Source: Candidatus Hydrogenedentota bacterium (GTDB taxonomy: Bacteria > Hydrogenedentota > Hydrogenedentia > Hydrogenedentales > JAEUWI01). Taken from it: a stretch of DNA of 64,000 nucleotides. A model generated the notes under the pieces. That model did not search any database and was not told where the DNA came from. It was given only the letters and a program-made list of their open reading frames with translations. Shown here piece after piece: positions 26,701-36,143 of this stretch. Both the position numbers and the translations under genes were made by a program. The stretch lies in assembly GCA_016182605.1 (NCBI GenBank), contig JACPGE010000061.1:1-64000 (forward strand), written 5' to 3'. Within the stretch, counting starts at the first letter, position 1. Each line of letters begins with the position of its first letter.

Positions 26701-28912
26701 CGAAGCCGTTACCTTGGGTGGTGCTTCCGTCGGTGCCGATATTGCATGCACTGATGACGTTGCCCTTGGCGCCGGGTCCATCCAGCACGATTCCGGAGCC
26801 GGTAAAGTTCACAATGGTAATGCCGGAGACGATGTTGGAACCGGAATTCAGCACCAGTCCGTTGATGGCGATGGACCCGTCGGTAAAACGGTTTTGTCCG
26901 TCGAGGGTGATGTTTCCGTTTCCGTCGAGCACGAGGGCGCCGCCCTGATCGTCAATGGACGGCAGGGGCGCATCCAGAAGAATGGCGCCCGCCACGCTGA
27001 AGCCGATCGCATTATCGCCGGGAGTGGCGTTGCAGGCGGCGAGGGCCTCCGGCAGGCTGATTTTTCCGTCGGCTCCGCGATCGGCCTTGAGGGCGAGCAG
27101 GGAGGTGGTGTTGCCGTCTTGCAGGCTGGAGAGGGTGTCGACGATGGCGGTGGCGCTTGCGTTGATGGCGCTCTGCACTTCGGCCATCGAGACAAACCCA
27201 TCCTGGTTCGCATCCAGGAGCGTGAATATGGCGTCCAGCGCCGCGCCCGCATCGGGAAAGGCGCCACGCGCCTCCGCCAAGGAAACGAGGTCATCCGCAT
27301 TGGTGTCGAGAATTGCGAATTGCGTGTCGAGGGTCTGGGCCACGGTGAGCGGATCGAGTTCCTGGCTGAGGCCGATGGGAAGGCTGAATTCGGAGGTGTT
27401 GTTGGACTGGCTGGTGACGGTTGCGGTGAGGCTGAGCGCGAGATAGGATCTGAGGTCCACGAATTGCTGGAAGTTGCCGTTGCTGTCACTCAGGAGATCC
27501 GCAACGTGCAACAGTCCTTCGCCGCCGAGGTCCGCGAAGAGTTCTATGAAAGCATCGGGCTCCGCGGTTCCGGTCACAGGATCGATCGCGGTGATGGTGG
27601 GGGGAGCAATACCCCCTTGGCCGCCAAAGCCGATGGAGATCCCTTTCCCTTGGGCATGGCCGGTGATGTGGTTGTGGCGGACGCCATTCCCGTGGGCGGT
27701 GTCGTCCAGTTGAATGCCGTGAAGCCCGTTGAACTGGATGAAATTCCCCTGGCCAAGCGATCCGCCGACATCGTTTCCATTGGCCCCCGCAGTGAAGGCG
27801 ACACCGGATCCGCCATTGCCCAGGGTGTTCACAAAGCTGGTGTTGGTGCCGATGAAATTGCGGGACACCCGGTTGCCGAAGGCGGTTTCGCCGGAGAGGA
27901 GCACGCCTTGATCGAGATTGCCCGCGATGAAGTTTCCATCCCCCTGCTCGTTGCCGCCGATGATGTTGTTGTTGCTGCTCTGCACAAAGATGCCGCGGCC
28001 ATTCCCGAGGGCTGCGTTTGCGGTCGCATCGAGGCCGATGGTATTTCCGGAGATCGTGGTTTCGGAGGAATCACTGATGAGACTGATTCCGGCCGTGGTG
28101 TTGCCGGAGATTACATTGCGGAAGAGCGGATTGGGCCCGCCGATGATGGTGTTGGCCGCGAAGGTGTCTACCTGCACCCCGGTGCCATTTGGAATGGCGG
28201 TGCTTCCCAGGGCATTGACACCAATGTAGTTTCCTCGCAGTTCATTTCCTTGGGCGCCCAGATCGGAAATGCGCACACCGAAACCGGAATTGCCTGAGAT
28301 GATGTTTCTATCCAGGAAGGATTCTCCCCCGATGACGTTCCCAGACGCGCCGCGTTCGATGGAGATGCCGGCGATGAAATTCCGGCGCGCGGCCGCGCCG
28401 TCATTGCCAATGAGGCACCCTGCGATGGTGTTTCCAACGGCATCGGCGCCCGTGAGGAGGATGCCGGTGGACAACATGCGCACCACACCGAGGCGCCGGA
28501 CGGTGTTTGCGCCGCTGGTTATCCTGAGTCCGGTGGGAACCTGGTCTTGGCCGTCGAGCACGGTTCCGTTTCCATTGAGCAGCAGGGCCCCGCTGGTGTC
28601 GCTGATGGCGGGCAGTTCTTCTGTGAGCAGGATGGTTCCGGAGACCGGGATGTCGATCTGTTCCGCGCCTGAATCGGCGGCGGCGGCCACACGGAGGGCT
28701 TCGCGCAGGGATATGAGGCCATCGATCCCCGGGTCGCTGCCCAGGCCTACGGCGGTCGAGGCCGGGGAGTCATCCACATCGTTCAAGGTGTTGACGGTGA
28801 TGGTGTTGACTTGTTTCTGAGCCAGCGCTTCCGGGCAGGTGAGCGGGGCGAGGAGAATGAGTACGCTCAGGAGCTGCATGAAAGCGCGCAGCGGTGCGGG
28901 TGCTTGATTCAT
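23738..28912 (-). CDS. Giant beta-helix surface protein with sorting tail (1724 aa)
   Basis: A secreted protein: signal peptide (SVLILLAPLTCPEALAQ); a CSLREA-like entry (GLISLREALRVA, about 37-79); long right-handed beta-helix repeats (NxIGG, GNxISGN, GNxIG); paired EF-hands (DTNADDLVSLAE, DANQDGFVSMAE, about 527-577); more beta-helix; a Gly-Glu dipeptide linker (about 1092-1117); thrombospondin-3-like calcium repeats (DADGDGLTDC, DTDGDGLPDGYE, about 1264-1320); another beta-helix; a carboxypeptidase-regulatory-like fold; and a C-terminal Cys-hydrophobic-Arg tail ending RRRHA that resembles MYXO-CTERM-type sorting signals. Probably a calcium-stabilised cell-surface adhesin or glycan-binding protein. 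The start at 28912 places the signal peptide correctly; the longer frame is unsupported. It shares its architecture with the upstream gene. Confidence 0.82.
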   Translation of the reverse strand: MNQAPAPLRAFMQLLSVLILLAPLTCPEALAQKQVNTITVNTLNDVDDSPASTAVGLGSDPGIDGLISLREALRVAAAADSGAEQIDIPVSGTILLTEELPAISDTSGALLLNGNGTVLDGQDQVPTGLRITSGANTVRRLGVVRMLSTGILLTGADAVGNTIAGCLIGNDGAAARRNFIAGISIERGASGNVIGGESFLDRNIISGNSGFGVRISDLGAQGNELRGNYIGVNALGSTAIPNGTGVQVDTFAANTIIGGPNPLFRNVISGNTTAGISLISDSSETTISGNTIGLDATANAALGNGRGIFVQSSNNNIIGGNEQGDGNFIAGNLDQGVLLSGETAFGNRVSRNFIGTNTSFVNTLGNGGSGVAFTAGANGNDVGGSLGQGNFIQFNGLHGIQLDDTAHGNGVRHNHITGHAQGKGISIGFGGQGGIAPPTITAIDPVTGTAEPDAFIELFADLGGEGLLHVADLLSDSNGNFQQFVDLRSYLALSLTATVTSQSNNTSEFSLPIGLSQELDPLTVAQTLDTQFAILDTNADDLVSLAEARGAFPDAGAALDAIFTLLDANQDGFVSMAEVQSAINASATAIVDTLSSLQDGNTTSLLALKADRGADGKISLPEALAACNATPGDNAIGFSVAGAILLDAPLPSIDDQGGALVLDGNGNITLDGQNRFTDGSIAINGLVLNSGSNIVSGITIVNFTGSGIVLDGPGAKGNVISACNIGTDGSTTQGNGFAGIHIKGGAGFNVIGDIAEDAPNIICANTYGILIENNGTTFNNVIGSFIGTNPAGALNLGNDICGVMIAGGASDNIIGATLAIPKNIISANGDTPAKNAKGDFIGGGILVEGLGSDRNRIIHNYIGLTSDGLSALPNGGSGILIYSGPNDTLIGGSNNNEGNLIGGNLDHGINVSGPDVSGVIIQGNRIGAAVTGLGAVPNQGAGIFVGGGAVNVSIGGAEEGAHNIIWYNSEDGVRIDGSATAGVAVRGNSITDNGLAGISVTNGANNGVMPPAILGLSPLNGTAAPNSIVDFYVDSQGQGEIHLGSIEVGGAGTFSTAAFVLSPFPGMNLTAATTILENNTSAFSSPVLIPEGSGEGEGEGEGEGEGEGEGEGEGEGEPEFDPELQGKWLGETDEELIALLFDGNRFELTDEFTKGGLKSEETIADELLQKDFGIDQTLFNTLSGTFFSFPAQQRIVLITTKVDGEPLEEVAVFEGAYDVEGDTLVLCVLRADSNKKELPEVITSTEDCALLGWPVFTRDSTFETCASECEDQRADADGDGLTDCLEACLGSAANLPDTDGDGLPDGYEVAFGLNPVDPNDALGDLDRDAFTNLEEFLQDASPVDASDPVRTIFVSPDGADLPSSGSSSQPYQTIAFALQENTSTSANPLRLILLQGVYTENVALQPALTLTGPAATNSEAVLMGQIAGAAGATLANLTVEPPSANNLTLLNIAGIDMAVTNVIFDGLTQTGITAILTDGVVTRGALIERSTFQNLDTGIVIDGRFPLIRRNIFRLIGRAAIEIAANAIVDGEATLGDESDPETGFNAFDLDPAGAARAVINSSGQQVGMRSNGWSTQVESEIDALIDGDADFGEFFSLQSAILAASLFVTVWNGGDQVRITNASVTLTPSAFGAITSNVDGVYAFPSVVGDSYTITVTAAGFAQKSVPVTVQDGQLASVLVALSKGATKATSCAPGAGPPHSGDAALVFLLLGSLVLFSRRRHA
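25558..25637 (-). repeat. Gly-Glu codon repeat (linker)
   Basis: About a dozen tandem GGN-GAR codon pairs encode a Gly-Glu linker in the 1724-aa protein. On the plus strand it reads as CCTTCGCCTTCACC-type hexamers. Synonymous third-position changes break the DNA repeat while keeping the dipeptide. A short version (GEGEGEG) occurs in the EF-hand lipoprotein near 40.34 kb. Confidence 0.9.
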
Positions 28913-29008
28913 GTCGGGTATCCCGGTTGGGTTCTGGCAAGAATGTGGAAGGGCACATGCACTACTGCCCATGCAATTAAGCATGCCACGCGTGGGCCTG
29001 ACAGTCAA

Positions 29009-29041
29009 CACGCCCTGACGCTGTTTAGACGTCAGGGCGTG
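29009..29041 (-). terminator. Hairpin between the two giant surface-protein genes
   Basis: Perfect 12-bp stem CACGCCCTGACG (29009-29020) / CGTCAGGGCGTG (29030-29041), 9-nt loop, 31 nt past the stop of the 2252-aa gene. There is no long T run, but its position fits termination of the upstream gene before the 1724-aa gene begins. Confidence 0.6.
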
Positions 29042-29072
29042 GAAAGCGCAAATTCTCGATCGGGCGCCTGGA

Positions 29073-32000
29073 TCAGGGGCGGGCACGGATCTTTCGCCGC
29101 GCGAGCACGAGAGCACCCGCCACGAAGAGCATCAGAAGCAGATCCGCACGGGTCGAGGAAGCATCGGTGGCCCCGCCGTGGCAGGAGTTGCCCGATTTGC
29201 CCTCCAGCGCGGCGAGGATCACGGTGATCAGAAGATCGTCCTGTTCCTCCACCTCAACGGTAAGCTGCTGGGTCTCGAAGCCCGGCGCAGCGACTTCAAC
29301 CGTGTAGATGCCTGGGGGCACCTGATAGAGCGAATAGATGCCACCCGCGCCCGCGCCACGCAGCGCAGCCCCGTCAATGAAGGTGACCGTGGCATTGCCG
29401 ACCCGGCTTTGATCTTCGTTACTCATCACGACCACCGTGGCCGCCCCGCCCGCAGCGGCCCCGGCGGGGGTCAGGAAGGGCTGGAAGTCCACGGGACCGG
29501 TGATCTGGGCCGCAATGGCGCTGGCCTGAGCGGTATCCCACTCGTTCCGTTCCATCACCAGGGTATCGTCCGTGCTGTTGATGACGGTCTTGCCATCGGC
29601 GATCCGGAAGCGGTTGGCGCCGGTGGCCGCGTTGCTGGCGCTGCCGAGGGCGTTGCCCACGGTGGCCGAGGCCCGGAGGAAGATGGCTGCGATAGAGGTG
29701 TTTTCAAAGGTGCAGTTCCGAATCTGTGGCACGGCCCCGAGGATATCGATGCCGATGGACAGATCCTGGAAGGTGCACGAATCGAGCAGGGCGCCGGCGG
29801 TGCGGCTGCCCAAGGCCATCAGGCCGGTGCCGGGCCGGGCTTCCGTGCCCGCAAAGATGACGTTGTACACGCTCATGGCCACGTTGTCCAAGGTGAGCAG
29901 GACTTCGTCGTTAAAGGCGTTCAACTGCATGTTGGCCAGGTACGCGCCTTCGGCCCCGAGCAGGGTGCCGTCGATCTGCACGTCACCGCCCAGCACACCG
30001 ACGAGGCTGAGGTGCGGCAGGAGGTCTATGTCTTCTCCGTACACGCCCTCGGCCAGGACGATACGCACCCGCGCAGCCGCCGTGGGGCTGACCTGCGCCA
30101 TGGCAAAACCGATCGTTCTCCAGGGGGCGGCCATGGCGCCGCCGCCCGCCACATCCACACCATCGGGTGAGACGTAGAAGGTGGTTTCTGGATCGCTCGC
30201 GTCGAAGGGGTCCGAAATGGCGACAAATTCGTCCCGGTTTCGCGCCTGATCTTCGTCTTCATCGAGCAGGGCATCGTCGGCAAGCGGATCCAGATTGTAA
30301 GCCACTTCATAGCCATCCGCCATGCCGTCGCCATCGGAATCCGGATTCGCGTCGTCGGTTCCGAGGCACTCTTCCACACAGGCGATGAGGCCATCGCCAT
30401 CAAGGTCGGTCAGCGGCGCCACGGCGCATTGCACGTCGCAGGGCAGCGGGCATTCGAGCACGGTGACCGTGCGGGTGACCTGGATGGCGTCATTCCCTTC
30501 ACCGTCAGAGACGTTGTAGAGCACGGTATAGACCCCTGCCACCTCCGTGTTGACATTGATCGTCGTGTCGATTTCGGTGGTCAGGTCGCCCTCACAATCA
30601 TCGTTGGCGACCGCGCCGGGATCGATATAGTCGGTGTTGCAGGCCACGCTCAGGGTGGCGCCGCCCAAGAGGGTGATTTCTGGCGCAGTCCGGTCGCGCA
30701 CGGTCACTGTGCGAGTGGCCGGCGCCGCTTCATTGCCGCTGCTGTCTTCGGCGGCGTAGGTCAATACGTACTCGCCCGGTGAGAAGGCGTTGACTGAACC
30801 CGTGGTTAGCACTTCCACTTGGCTGTCGCACGCGTCTTGCACGAGTACACCCTGTTCCACGTACGGCGTGCCACATTCCAGCACGATGGAGGCGCCGCCA
30901 ATGAGGGTCAGCGTGGGCGCGAGGTTGTCCGTAACAGTCACCTTGCGGCCAACGGTGGCCGCCTCATTGCCCGAATCGTCGCTCGCTGCATAGAGCAGGT
31001 TGTAGACGCCCGGCGTCGAGATGTCTACCGTACCGATGGTGCGCAAGGCCGGGGTGCTGTCGCAACCATCCACAACCGAAGCGCCCGGATCGTTGAAGGG
31101 CGTATTGCAGGACAGCTCCATCTCCGCAGGGCCAATGAGCGTAATCACCGGTGCTTCGGCATCCTGCACCCGCACGGTGCGCGTGCGGCGCGTGGCCGCA
31201 TTGCCGTTGGAGTCCACGGCGTCATAGGTTATGGTGAAGTTTGCCAGTGCGGAGGTCACAACCGTATCGCCGCCCACGACGATCTCCGCGCCCGGATCGC
31301 AGGAATCCGCCAGCACGGCGCCCGGATCGGTGAAGACCGTGCCGCATTGCACAATCACGGTGCTGTCTCCAAGAAGGCTGATGACAGGCGCAACGGTGTC
31401 TATGACGCGAACGATGCGCGTGACCGGATCCGCAGGCCGGCCCAAGGTGTCCGATACGGTGTATATGAGTTCGTAGACGAGACCTGCCGGGCTGTTTGCA
31501 ATGGCGGTCTGGGGCGCGCCGTCCAGCAGGATCTGGCGCTGCACCCGGCTGGAGATGTCCCCATCCACGTCGTCGATCGCGGTGACGCCCGGCTCCGTGT
31601 AGGCGCCGGCGCCGCATTGAATGGAGATGTCGGAAGAACCCAGAAGTGTGATTTCCGGCTGGGCCAGATCGACGATTACAGGAAGACTGAAGGCGCTCGT
31701 ATTGTTCTGTGCGTTGGTGGCGGTAGCCGTGAGGCGCATGCCGGCATAGGGATTGAGATTCAGTTGCAGCGTGGCTTCCCCGGCGCCGTCGAGCACGGTT
31801 TCCGCAATAAAGGTATTGCCTTCGTTATCGTTGTCAGCGAAGATCTCGATCGTGGCGCCAGCCACCCCGGTGAGGCCGATGCTCTGTTCGTTCCCTGCCG
31901 CAGAGATGCCCGTGATCACCGGAGGCAAGATGCCGCCATTGGCGCCCGAAGCCAGCACGATGCCGGCCTGGCCGTTGCGCGTGATGGCGTTGCGCGTGAT

Positions 32001-35000
32001 CTGATGGCCCGTGGCGCCGGCGCCCTGAATGCGCACCCCTGCATTGGTATTGCCCAGGATGGTGTTCTGTTGGATCAGGGTGTTGCGCGGGGTTGTGAGT
32101 ACCTGTATGCCATCGCCGCGGTTGGCGACCGCGACACCGAATTGGCTCGCGCCGACGGTGTTGAAGCGAATCACCGAGTTGTCGGTGCCGGCATCGATTA
32201 CAAAGATGCCGTTCCTCTGATTGCCAGCGATGACGTTGCCTTCCGCGGCCGAAGCGCCACCAATGGTGGTGAGGGTGGCACCGTTGCTCAGCAGGACCCC
32301 ATAGCTGCCGTTGCCCAAAGCATTGACCCCGGCTGCGTTCAAACCGATGAAGTTTCCGGCAACCACATTGTTCTGGGTGCCCGCATCCTGAATCGTCACA
32401 CCGGTGACCATGTTTCCGGAGAGGATATTCCGGGCCTCGGCATTGCTGCCACCGACCAGGTTGGCGTCTGCTCCGGCGCCGATCAACACGCCGTTGCCAT
32501 CATTTGGAAAGGATTGAACGCCATCGTTTCCGATATTGCAGCCTTCAATGATGTTGTTGGAGGCGCTGGCGCCCAGGATACTGATGCCGTCTGCCGGGAA
32601 ATGGATCAGCGTGAGTCCGCTGATCCGATTGTCTGCGGAGACGATCCGCAGACCCGCGAGACTGCCGCTAAGGTCCGAGCCGTCCAGCGTTATCATGCCA
32701 TCGCCATTGATGGCGGTGCCGCCCGTGGGGTCGGTCAGGGCGGGCAAGGCGCTGCCAAGAACTATCGTTCCTTCGGCGAGGAAACTGATGGTATCTGCGC
32801 CCGCGTGATTGTTCGCGGCGATAATGGATTCGCGGAGACTGCGGAAACCATCGGGTCCTGGATTGGCCAGGAGGTGGGCCAGATCGGAGGTGTTGCCGTC
32901 CACAATGTCGGTGAGGGTATTGACGCCAACTTCCATGGTATTGGCGGCGATCACGGTAAGGCGCACCAGCGCCGTCGTGTCGCTGCCGAGCGTATTGCTT
33001 ACGATGCAACGGTAGAAGCCGGAATCGTCCAATTGCGCTGCGGCAATGGAGAGCTGTGGGGCATTGCCATTGGCGACGTTGGCAAAGGAGACGCCGTTTG
33101 CCGCGAACTGCCATCGATACGTAAGGATCTCGCTCCCGGTTGCGGTAGTGGAAAACTGAGCCGGATCGCCTTCCACCACGATCAAGGACGTGGGTTCGGT
33201 GGCGATCGCGGGGGCAATCACGGGCACGGGCACACTGAAGGTGGACGTATTTCCGGCGGCATTAATGGCAATTGCCGTAAGGTTGATATTGTTCAGGCCT
33301 TGCAGGCTTGCATTGGAGGACCAAGCGCCACTGCCGTTGGCCTGAGTGGCCCCCAGGAAGATCCGGCCCTCGTCTTCGTCGTCGGCAAAAATCTCCACAT
33401 TGGCATTCGGCAATGCGGTGCCCGAAAGCGGGCTCACGGTGACAATGGCCGGCGCCGCCATATTGCCATTGCCATTAAACAGATGAACGATGCCATCACC
33501 GCCATTGCGGTAGATCAAGTTGTGGGAAATTTCGTTAAATACGGAGAGGGTGCCATTAATAATGACGCCATCGCCGCCGTTGTTTGCAATGATGTTTCCC
33601 GTGGATACGGAATCACCGCCGACTGTGTTCGACCGGGAACCTTCCCGGATATTGACGCCGGTGCCGGCATTGGGAATGGGAGTGGTTCCGTTGAGGCCCA
33701 CGCCGATAAAATTTCCGCTTACTGTGTTAAATTGGGACTCGCCCTTGGCGATGCGCACACCGTCCCCCTGATTTCCTGAGATGACGTTTGCGCTGGCGGC
33801 TCCGCTTCCTCCAATGTCATTGGAAACAGCTCCCCTGTCCATGAGTATGCCATGACGTGTGTTGGGGAGCGCCGCCGTACCGGCGAGATTGGTGCCGATA
33901 CGGTTCCCGATCACCTGGATGAAATCGGCTTCATCCAGGATCAGCCCGTCGATGTTGTTTCCGGAAATCAGATTTCCGGCACCGGGCTCCGTACCCCCAA
34001 TACGAACTTCTTCCACCGCCCCGCCCACGTAGAGCCCAGAGTTCTGATTGGGAATGCGGGCGGTACCCGAGGCATTCGTGCCGATATAGTTGCCTTCTAC
34101 AACGTGGCCCACGGTCCTGAGAAAATTGCTTTGAATGAGGAGGCCCCGGAAACCGTTTCCGGAGATGACATTGCCTTCTCCCGGAGCACTGCCCCCCACT
34201 TGGGTATTATTACAGGAGGTGGTAATTAAGATGCCCGCACTGGAATTGCCCAAGGCAGCATCACCGTTCTTGGTCAGGCCAATGTAATTCCCCTGAACCA
34301 CGGTGTTGTTTGAGGAACTCAAATCGATTCCAGGCTGGGAGAATTCGCTGTCTCCGCTATTTCCCGAGATGATGTTGCGACCGAGCGGATCCGGCGAGCC
34401 GATAATCGTTTGGAATGGGCCGTTCACGACCGTGATTCCTGTGAGTGCGTTCTGAGCGGCGCCCGCACCCCCGGCGCCCGCCCCGACGATATTGCCGAAG
34501 ATACGGTTGTTGTCGGTGTCTTCACCCTCGACAAGAATTCCCGCACCGTAGACATTCAAGTCGAGAAAGATTGCGCTGCCAGTGCTGAAATCGCGAAATC
34601 CATTGCCCGATGCCACATTGCCGGCGTTTTCCAGCAAGTCACCGATAAAGTTCTCGCTGGCGCCGCCTCGAATGGCAATTCCGGAAAACGCATTGCCCTC
34701 TTTCGTTACTCCGTCCGCCGCTACACCGACGTAATTCCCGATTACGCGGTTCCCCGAGGTGCCCGTGCCGGAAAGCAGAATGCCAAAGCCTCGGCTGATC
34801 GGTTCAACCCGATCAAACAAGACATAGTTGTTCATGAGGTCCCGGCCTGCGACCTTGTAGGTGACGGTGTCCGTACGCCCATTGGCGCCGATGACATTTC
34901 TGGCCGCAACGTTCAGGCCGCCAATGACGTTGTCCGTGGCGCCATTGAGCACGGCAATGCCCGTGCCGGTGTTCTGGCGGACGGTACAACCCCGAATACG

Positions 35001-35831
35001 GTTGTTGGCGGCGCCTACCCCAGACAATCGAATGGCCCCATCGCCGAACTTGGTGATGGTGAGGCCCTGGATGGTGTTGTTTGGACTAACGGCCAGGAAG
35101 ACATAGGGACTCGCCTCAAACTCTTCAAGTTCGCGATCGACGTCCGGAGATTCTGTGTCGCTTGGAATAACCGGTCCGGCGCCAAAGAGTATACCGTCAC
35201 CCGCACCGGTATTGTCGGGTCCAAATCCGATGTCAACACGGTCAAAAGCCGATTGATCAAAGTAATCCAGGGTAAAGCGGAAGTCCGTCACGGGCGTTTG
35301 AAAATCTAGTATCCCGTTGAAGAATCCATTTTGAACTTCAGCGAGCGTCAGTCCGCCACTCATATCCGTGTCGAGGTTGTCGAACTCCTGCGCCATTTGA
35401 TCCACGATCTTTTTCAGGTCGTCGTCGCAAATATCTCCATCGATCACCACCTGACCGGGATTGGCGATGATGGTCACCCCGTCTGTATCCGTAAACGGTG
35501 GATAGGGCCGACGCGGGCTGATAATGCTGATGCCGGGCGCAAATTGAATCGTATCGTGTCCGGGATTCTCATTGGCCTCTTCGATGGCTGCGCGCAGGGA
35601 GGTCACTCCGGAACCAATGGTAATTTCGGCGATACCGTCACCCGGGATAGCATCCCGGTCATCGCCTTCATCGTCGAAATCGATATTGGTCGTGGTGCGC
35701 CCCAAGTTGACGATGAAGGTTTCCGCGCCCGCTTTGCCCGTGGCGACTATGGCGGTCAGCACCAGCGCCAGTACGGAGACGAGAACACAATACGCGACTC
35801 TCTGCCGGGAGTCACCCCGTAGACTTGTCAT
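29073..35831 (-). CDS. Giant beta-helix surface protein with Ig-like repeats (2252 aa)
   Basis: A secreted protein with a signal (VLVSVLALVLTAIVATGKAG) and a CSLREA-like entry (VTSLRAAIEEANE); an EF-hand (DTDMSGGLTLAE); long right-handed beta-helix tracts; an Ig-like domain (about 870-960, SGFYRCIVSN); a second entry motif (FRSLRESIIAANN) with more beta-helix; five tandem DUF5011/HYR-like Ig repeats (about 1394-1794, pattern ITLLG...VxCG...DPGA...SDxxGN); thrombospondin-3-like repeats (DLDGDGLIAC, DSDGDGMADGYE); a pectate-lyase-like segment; and a C-terminal Cys-hydrophobic-Arg tail. I chose the ATG at 35831 (GAGGG, 7-nt spacer). The tail modules parallel those of the downstream 1724-aa gene, indicating paralogy. 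Probably a cell-surface adhesion or binding protein. Confidence 0.83.
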   Translation of the reverse strand: MTSLRGDSRQRVAYCVLVSVLALVLTAIVATGKAGAETFIVNLGRTTTNIDFDDEGDDRDAIPGDGIAEITIGSGVTSLRAAIEEANENPGHDTIQFAPGISIISPRRPYPPFTDTDGVTIIANPGQVVIDGDICDDDLKKIVDQMAQEFDNLDTDMSGGLTLAEVQNGFFNGILDFQTPVTDFRFTLDYFDQSAFDRVDIGFGPDNTGAGDGILFGAGPVIPSDTESPDVDRELEEFEASPYVFLAVSPNNTIQGLTITKFGDGAIRLSGVGAANNRIRGCTVRQNTGTGIAVLNGATDNVIGGLNVAARNVIGANGRTDTVTYKVAGRDLMNNYVLFDRVEPISRGFGILLSGTGTSGNRVIGNYVGVAADGVTKEGNAFSGIAIRGGASENFIGDLLENAGNVASGNGFRDFSTGSAIFLDLNVYGAGILVEGEDTDNNRIFGNIVGAGAGGAGAAQNALTGITVVNGPFQTIIGSPDPLGRNIISGNSGDSEFSQPGIDLSSSNNTVVQGNYIGLTKNGDAALGNSSAGILITTSCNNTQVGGSAPGEGNVISGNGFRGLLIQSNFLRTVGHVVEGNYIGTNASGTARIPNQNSGLYVGGAVEEVRIGGTEPGAGNLISGNNIDGLILDEADFIQVIGNRIGTNLAGTAALPNTRHGILMDRGAVSNDIGGSGAASANVISGNQGDGVRIAKGESQFNTVSGNFIGVGLNGTTPIPNAGTGVNIREGSRSNTVGGDSVSTGNIIANNGGDGVIINGTLSVFNEISHNLIYRNGGDGIVHLFNGNGNMAAPAIVTVSPLSGTALPNANVEIFADDEDEGRIFLGATQANGSGAWSSNASLQGLNNINLTAIAINAAGNTSTFSVPVPVIAPAIATEPTSLIVVEGDPAQFSTTATGSEILTYRWQFAANGVSFANVANGNAPQLSIAAAQLDDSGFYRCIVSNTLGSDTTALVRLTVIAANTMEVGVNTLTDIVDGNTSDLAHLLANPGPDGFRSLRESIIAANNHAGADTISFLAEGTIVLGSALPALTDPTGGTAINGDGMITLDGSDLSGSLAGLRIVSADNRISGLTLIHFPADGISILGASASNNIIEGCNIGNDGVQSFPNDGNGVLIGAGADANLVGGSNAEARNILSGNMVTGVTIQDAGTQNNVVAGNFIGLNAAGVNALGNGSYGVLLSNGATLTTIGGASAAEGNVIAGNQRNGIFVIDAGTDNSVIRFNTVGASQFGVAVANRGDGIQVLTTPRNTLIQQNTILGNTNAGVRIQGAGATGHQITRNAITRNGQAGIVLASGANGGILPPVITGISAAGNEQSIGLTGVAGATIEIFADNDNEGNTFIAETVLDGAGEATLQLNLNPYAGMRLTATATNAQNNTSAFSLPVIVDLAQPEITLLGSSDISIQCGAGAYTEPGVTAIDDVDGDISSRVQRQILLDGAPQTAIANSPAGLVYELIYTVSDTLGRPADPVTRIVRVIDTVAPVISLLGDSTVIVQCGTVFTDPGAVLADSCDPGAEIVVGGDTVVTSALANFTITYDAVDSNGNAATRRTRTVRVQDAEAPVITLIGPAEMELSCNTPFNDPGASVVDGCDSTPALRTIGTVDISTPGVYNLLYAASDDSGNEAATVGRKVTVTDNLAPTLTLIGGASIVLECGTPYVEQGVLVQDACDSQVEVLTTGSVNAFSPGEYVLTYAAEDSSGNEAAPATRTVTVRDRTAPEITLLGGATLSVACNTDYIDPGAVANDDCEGDLTTEIDTTINVNTEVAGVYTVLYNVSDGEGNDAIQVTRTVTVLECPLPCDVQCAVAPLTDLDGDGLIACVEECLGTDDANPDSDGDGMADGYEVAYNLDPLADDALLDEDEDQARNRDEFVAISDPFDASDPETTFYVSPDGVDVAGGGAMAAPWRTIGFAMAQVSPTAAARVRIVLAEGVYGEDIDLLPHLSLVGVLGGDVQIDGTLLGAEGAYLANMQLNAFNDEVLLTLDNVAMSVYNVIFAGTEARPGTGLMALGSRTAGALLDSCTFQDLSIGIDILGAVPQIRNCTFENTSIAAIFLRASATVGNALGSASNAATGANRFRIADGKTVINSTDDTLVMERNEWDTAQASAIAAQITGPVDFQPFLTPAGAAAGGAATVVVMSNEDQSRVGNATVTFIDGAALRGAGAGGIYSLYQVPPGIYTVEVAAPGFETQQLTVEVEEQDDLLITVILAALEGKSGNSCHGGATDASSTRADLLLMLFVAGALVLARRKIRARP

Positions 35832-36143
35832 GGTAATCCCTCTATCAACTGCACGTTTTGCCAAAGCGCAACCGCGTCACAATCCGAAAACACACGAAGC
35901 CTGGAGGTGCGCGCGAACCTGCTTTATTCAGAGTCAGCCGCCCTGGCGGACCGCGCACGGCTCCCGGTTTGATAAAAACTTTACAGCGTCTCTAACGTTT
36001 TACGCTCCAAGCATATACTGACAGACTAGGATAGCCGGTACAAGCGGCAAAGGCAAGAGATTCTTGCGGCAGCCGCATATGCATTCTACGAAATGCAATT
36101 AATTGCCATGGGTCCGGAGCGCCCGGAACGCGAATCTACGCTA
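35832..36143. other. Gap between hisS and the 2252-aa gene
   Basis: A 312-nt AT-richer gap. It lies downstream of hisS and upstream of the giant gene on the minus strand. I see a small CCGCC/GGCGG hairpin near 35940 and no convincing promoter, terminator or gene. Confidence 0.5.

Noticed and set aside
28960-28995. Sigma-54 promoter upstream of the 1724-aa gene
   Set aside because: TGGCATGCTTAATTGC on the minus strand has 11 nt, not 10, between GG and GC, so it breaks the invariant spacing.
30819-33779. 986-codon open frame opposite the 2252-aa surface protein
   Set aside because: The antisense frame of a repetitive Gly/Asn/Val-rich gene; composition is odd, and the minus-strand protein has a signal peptide and recognised domains.
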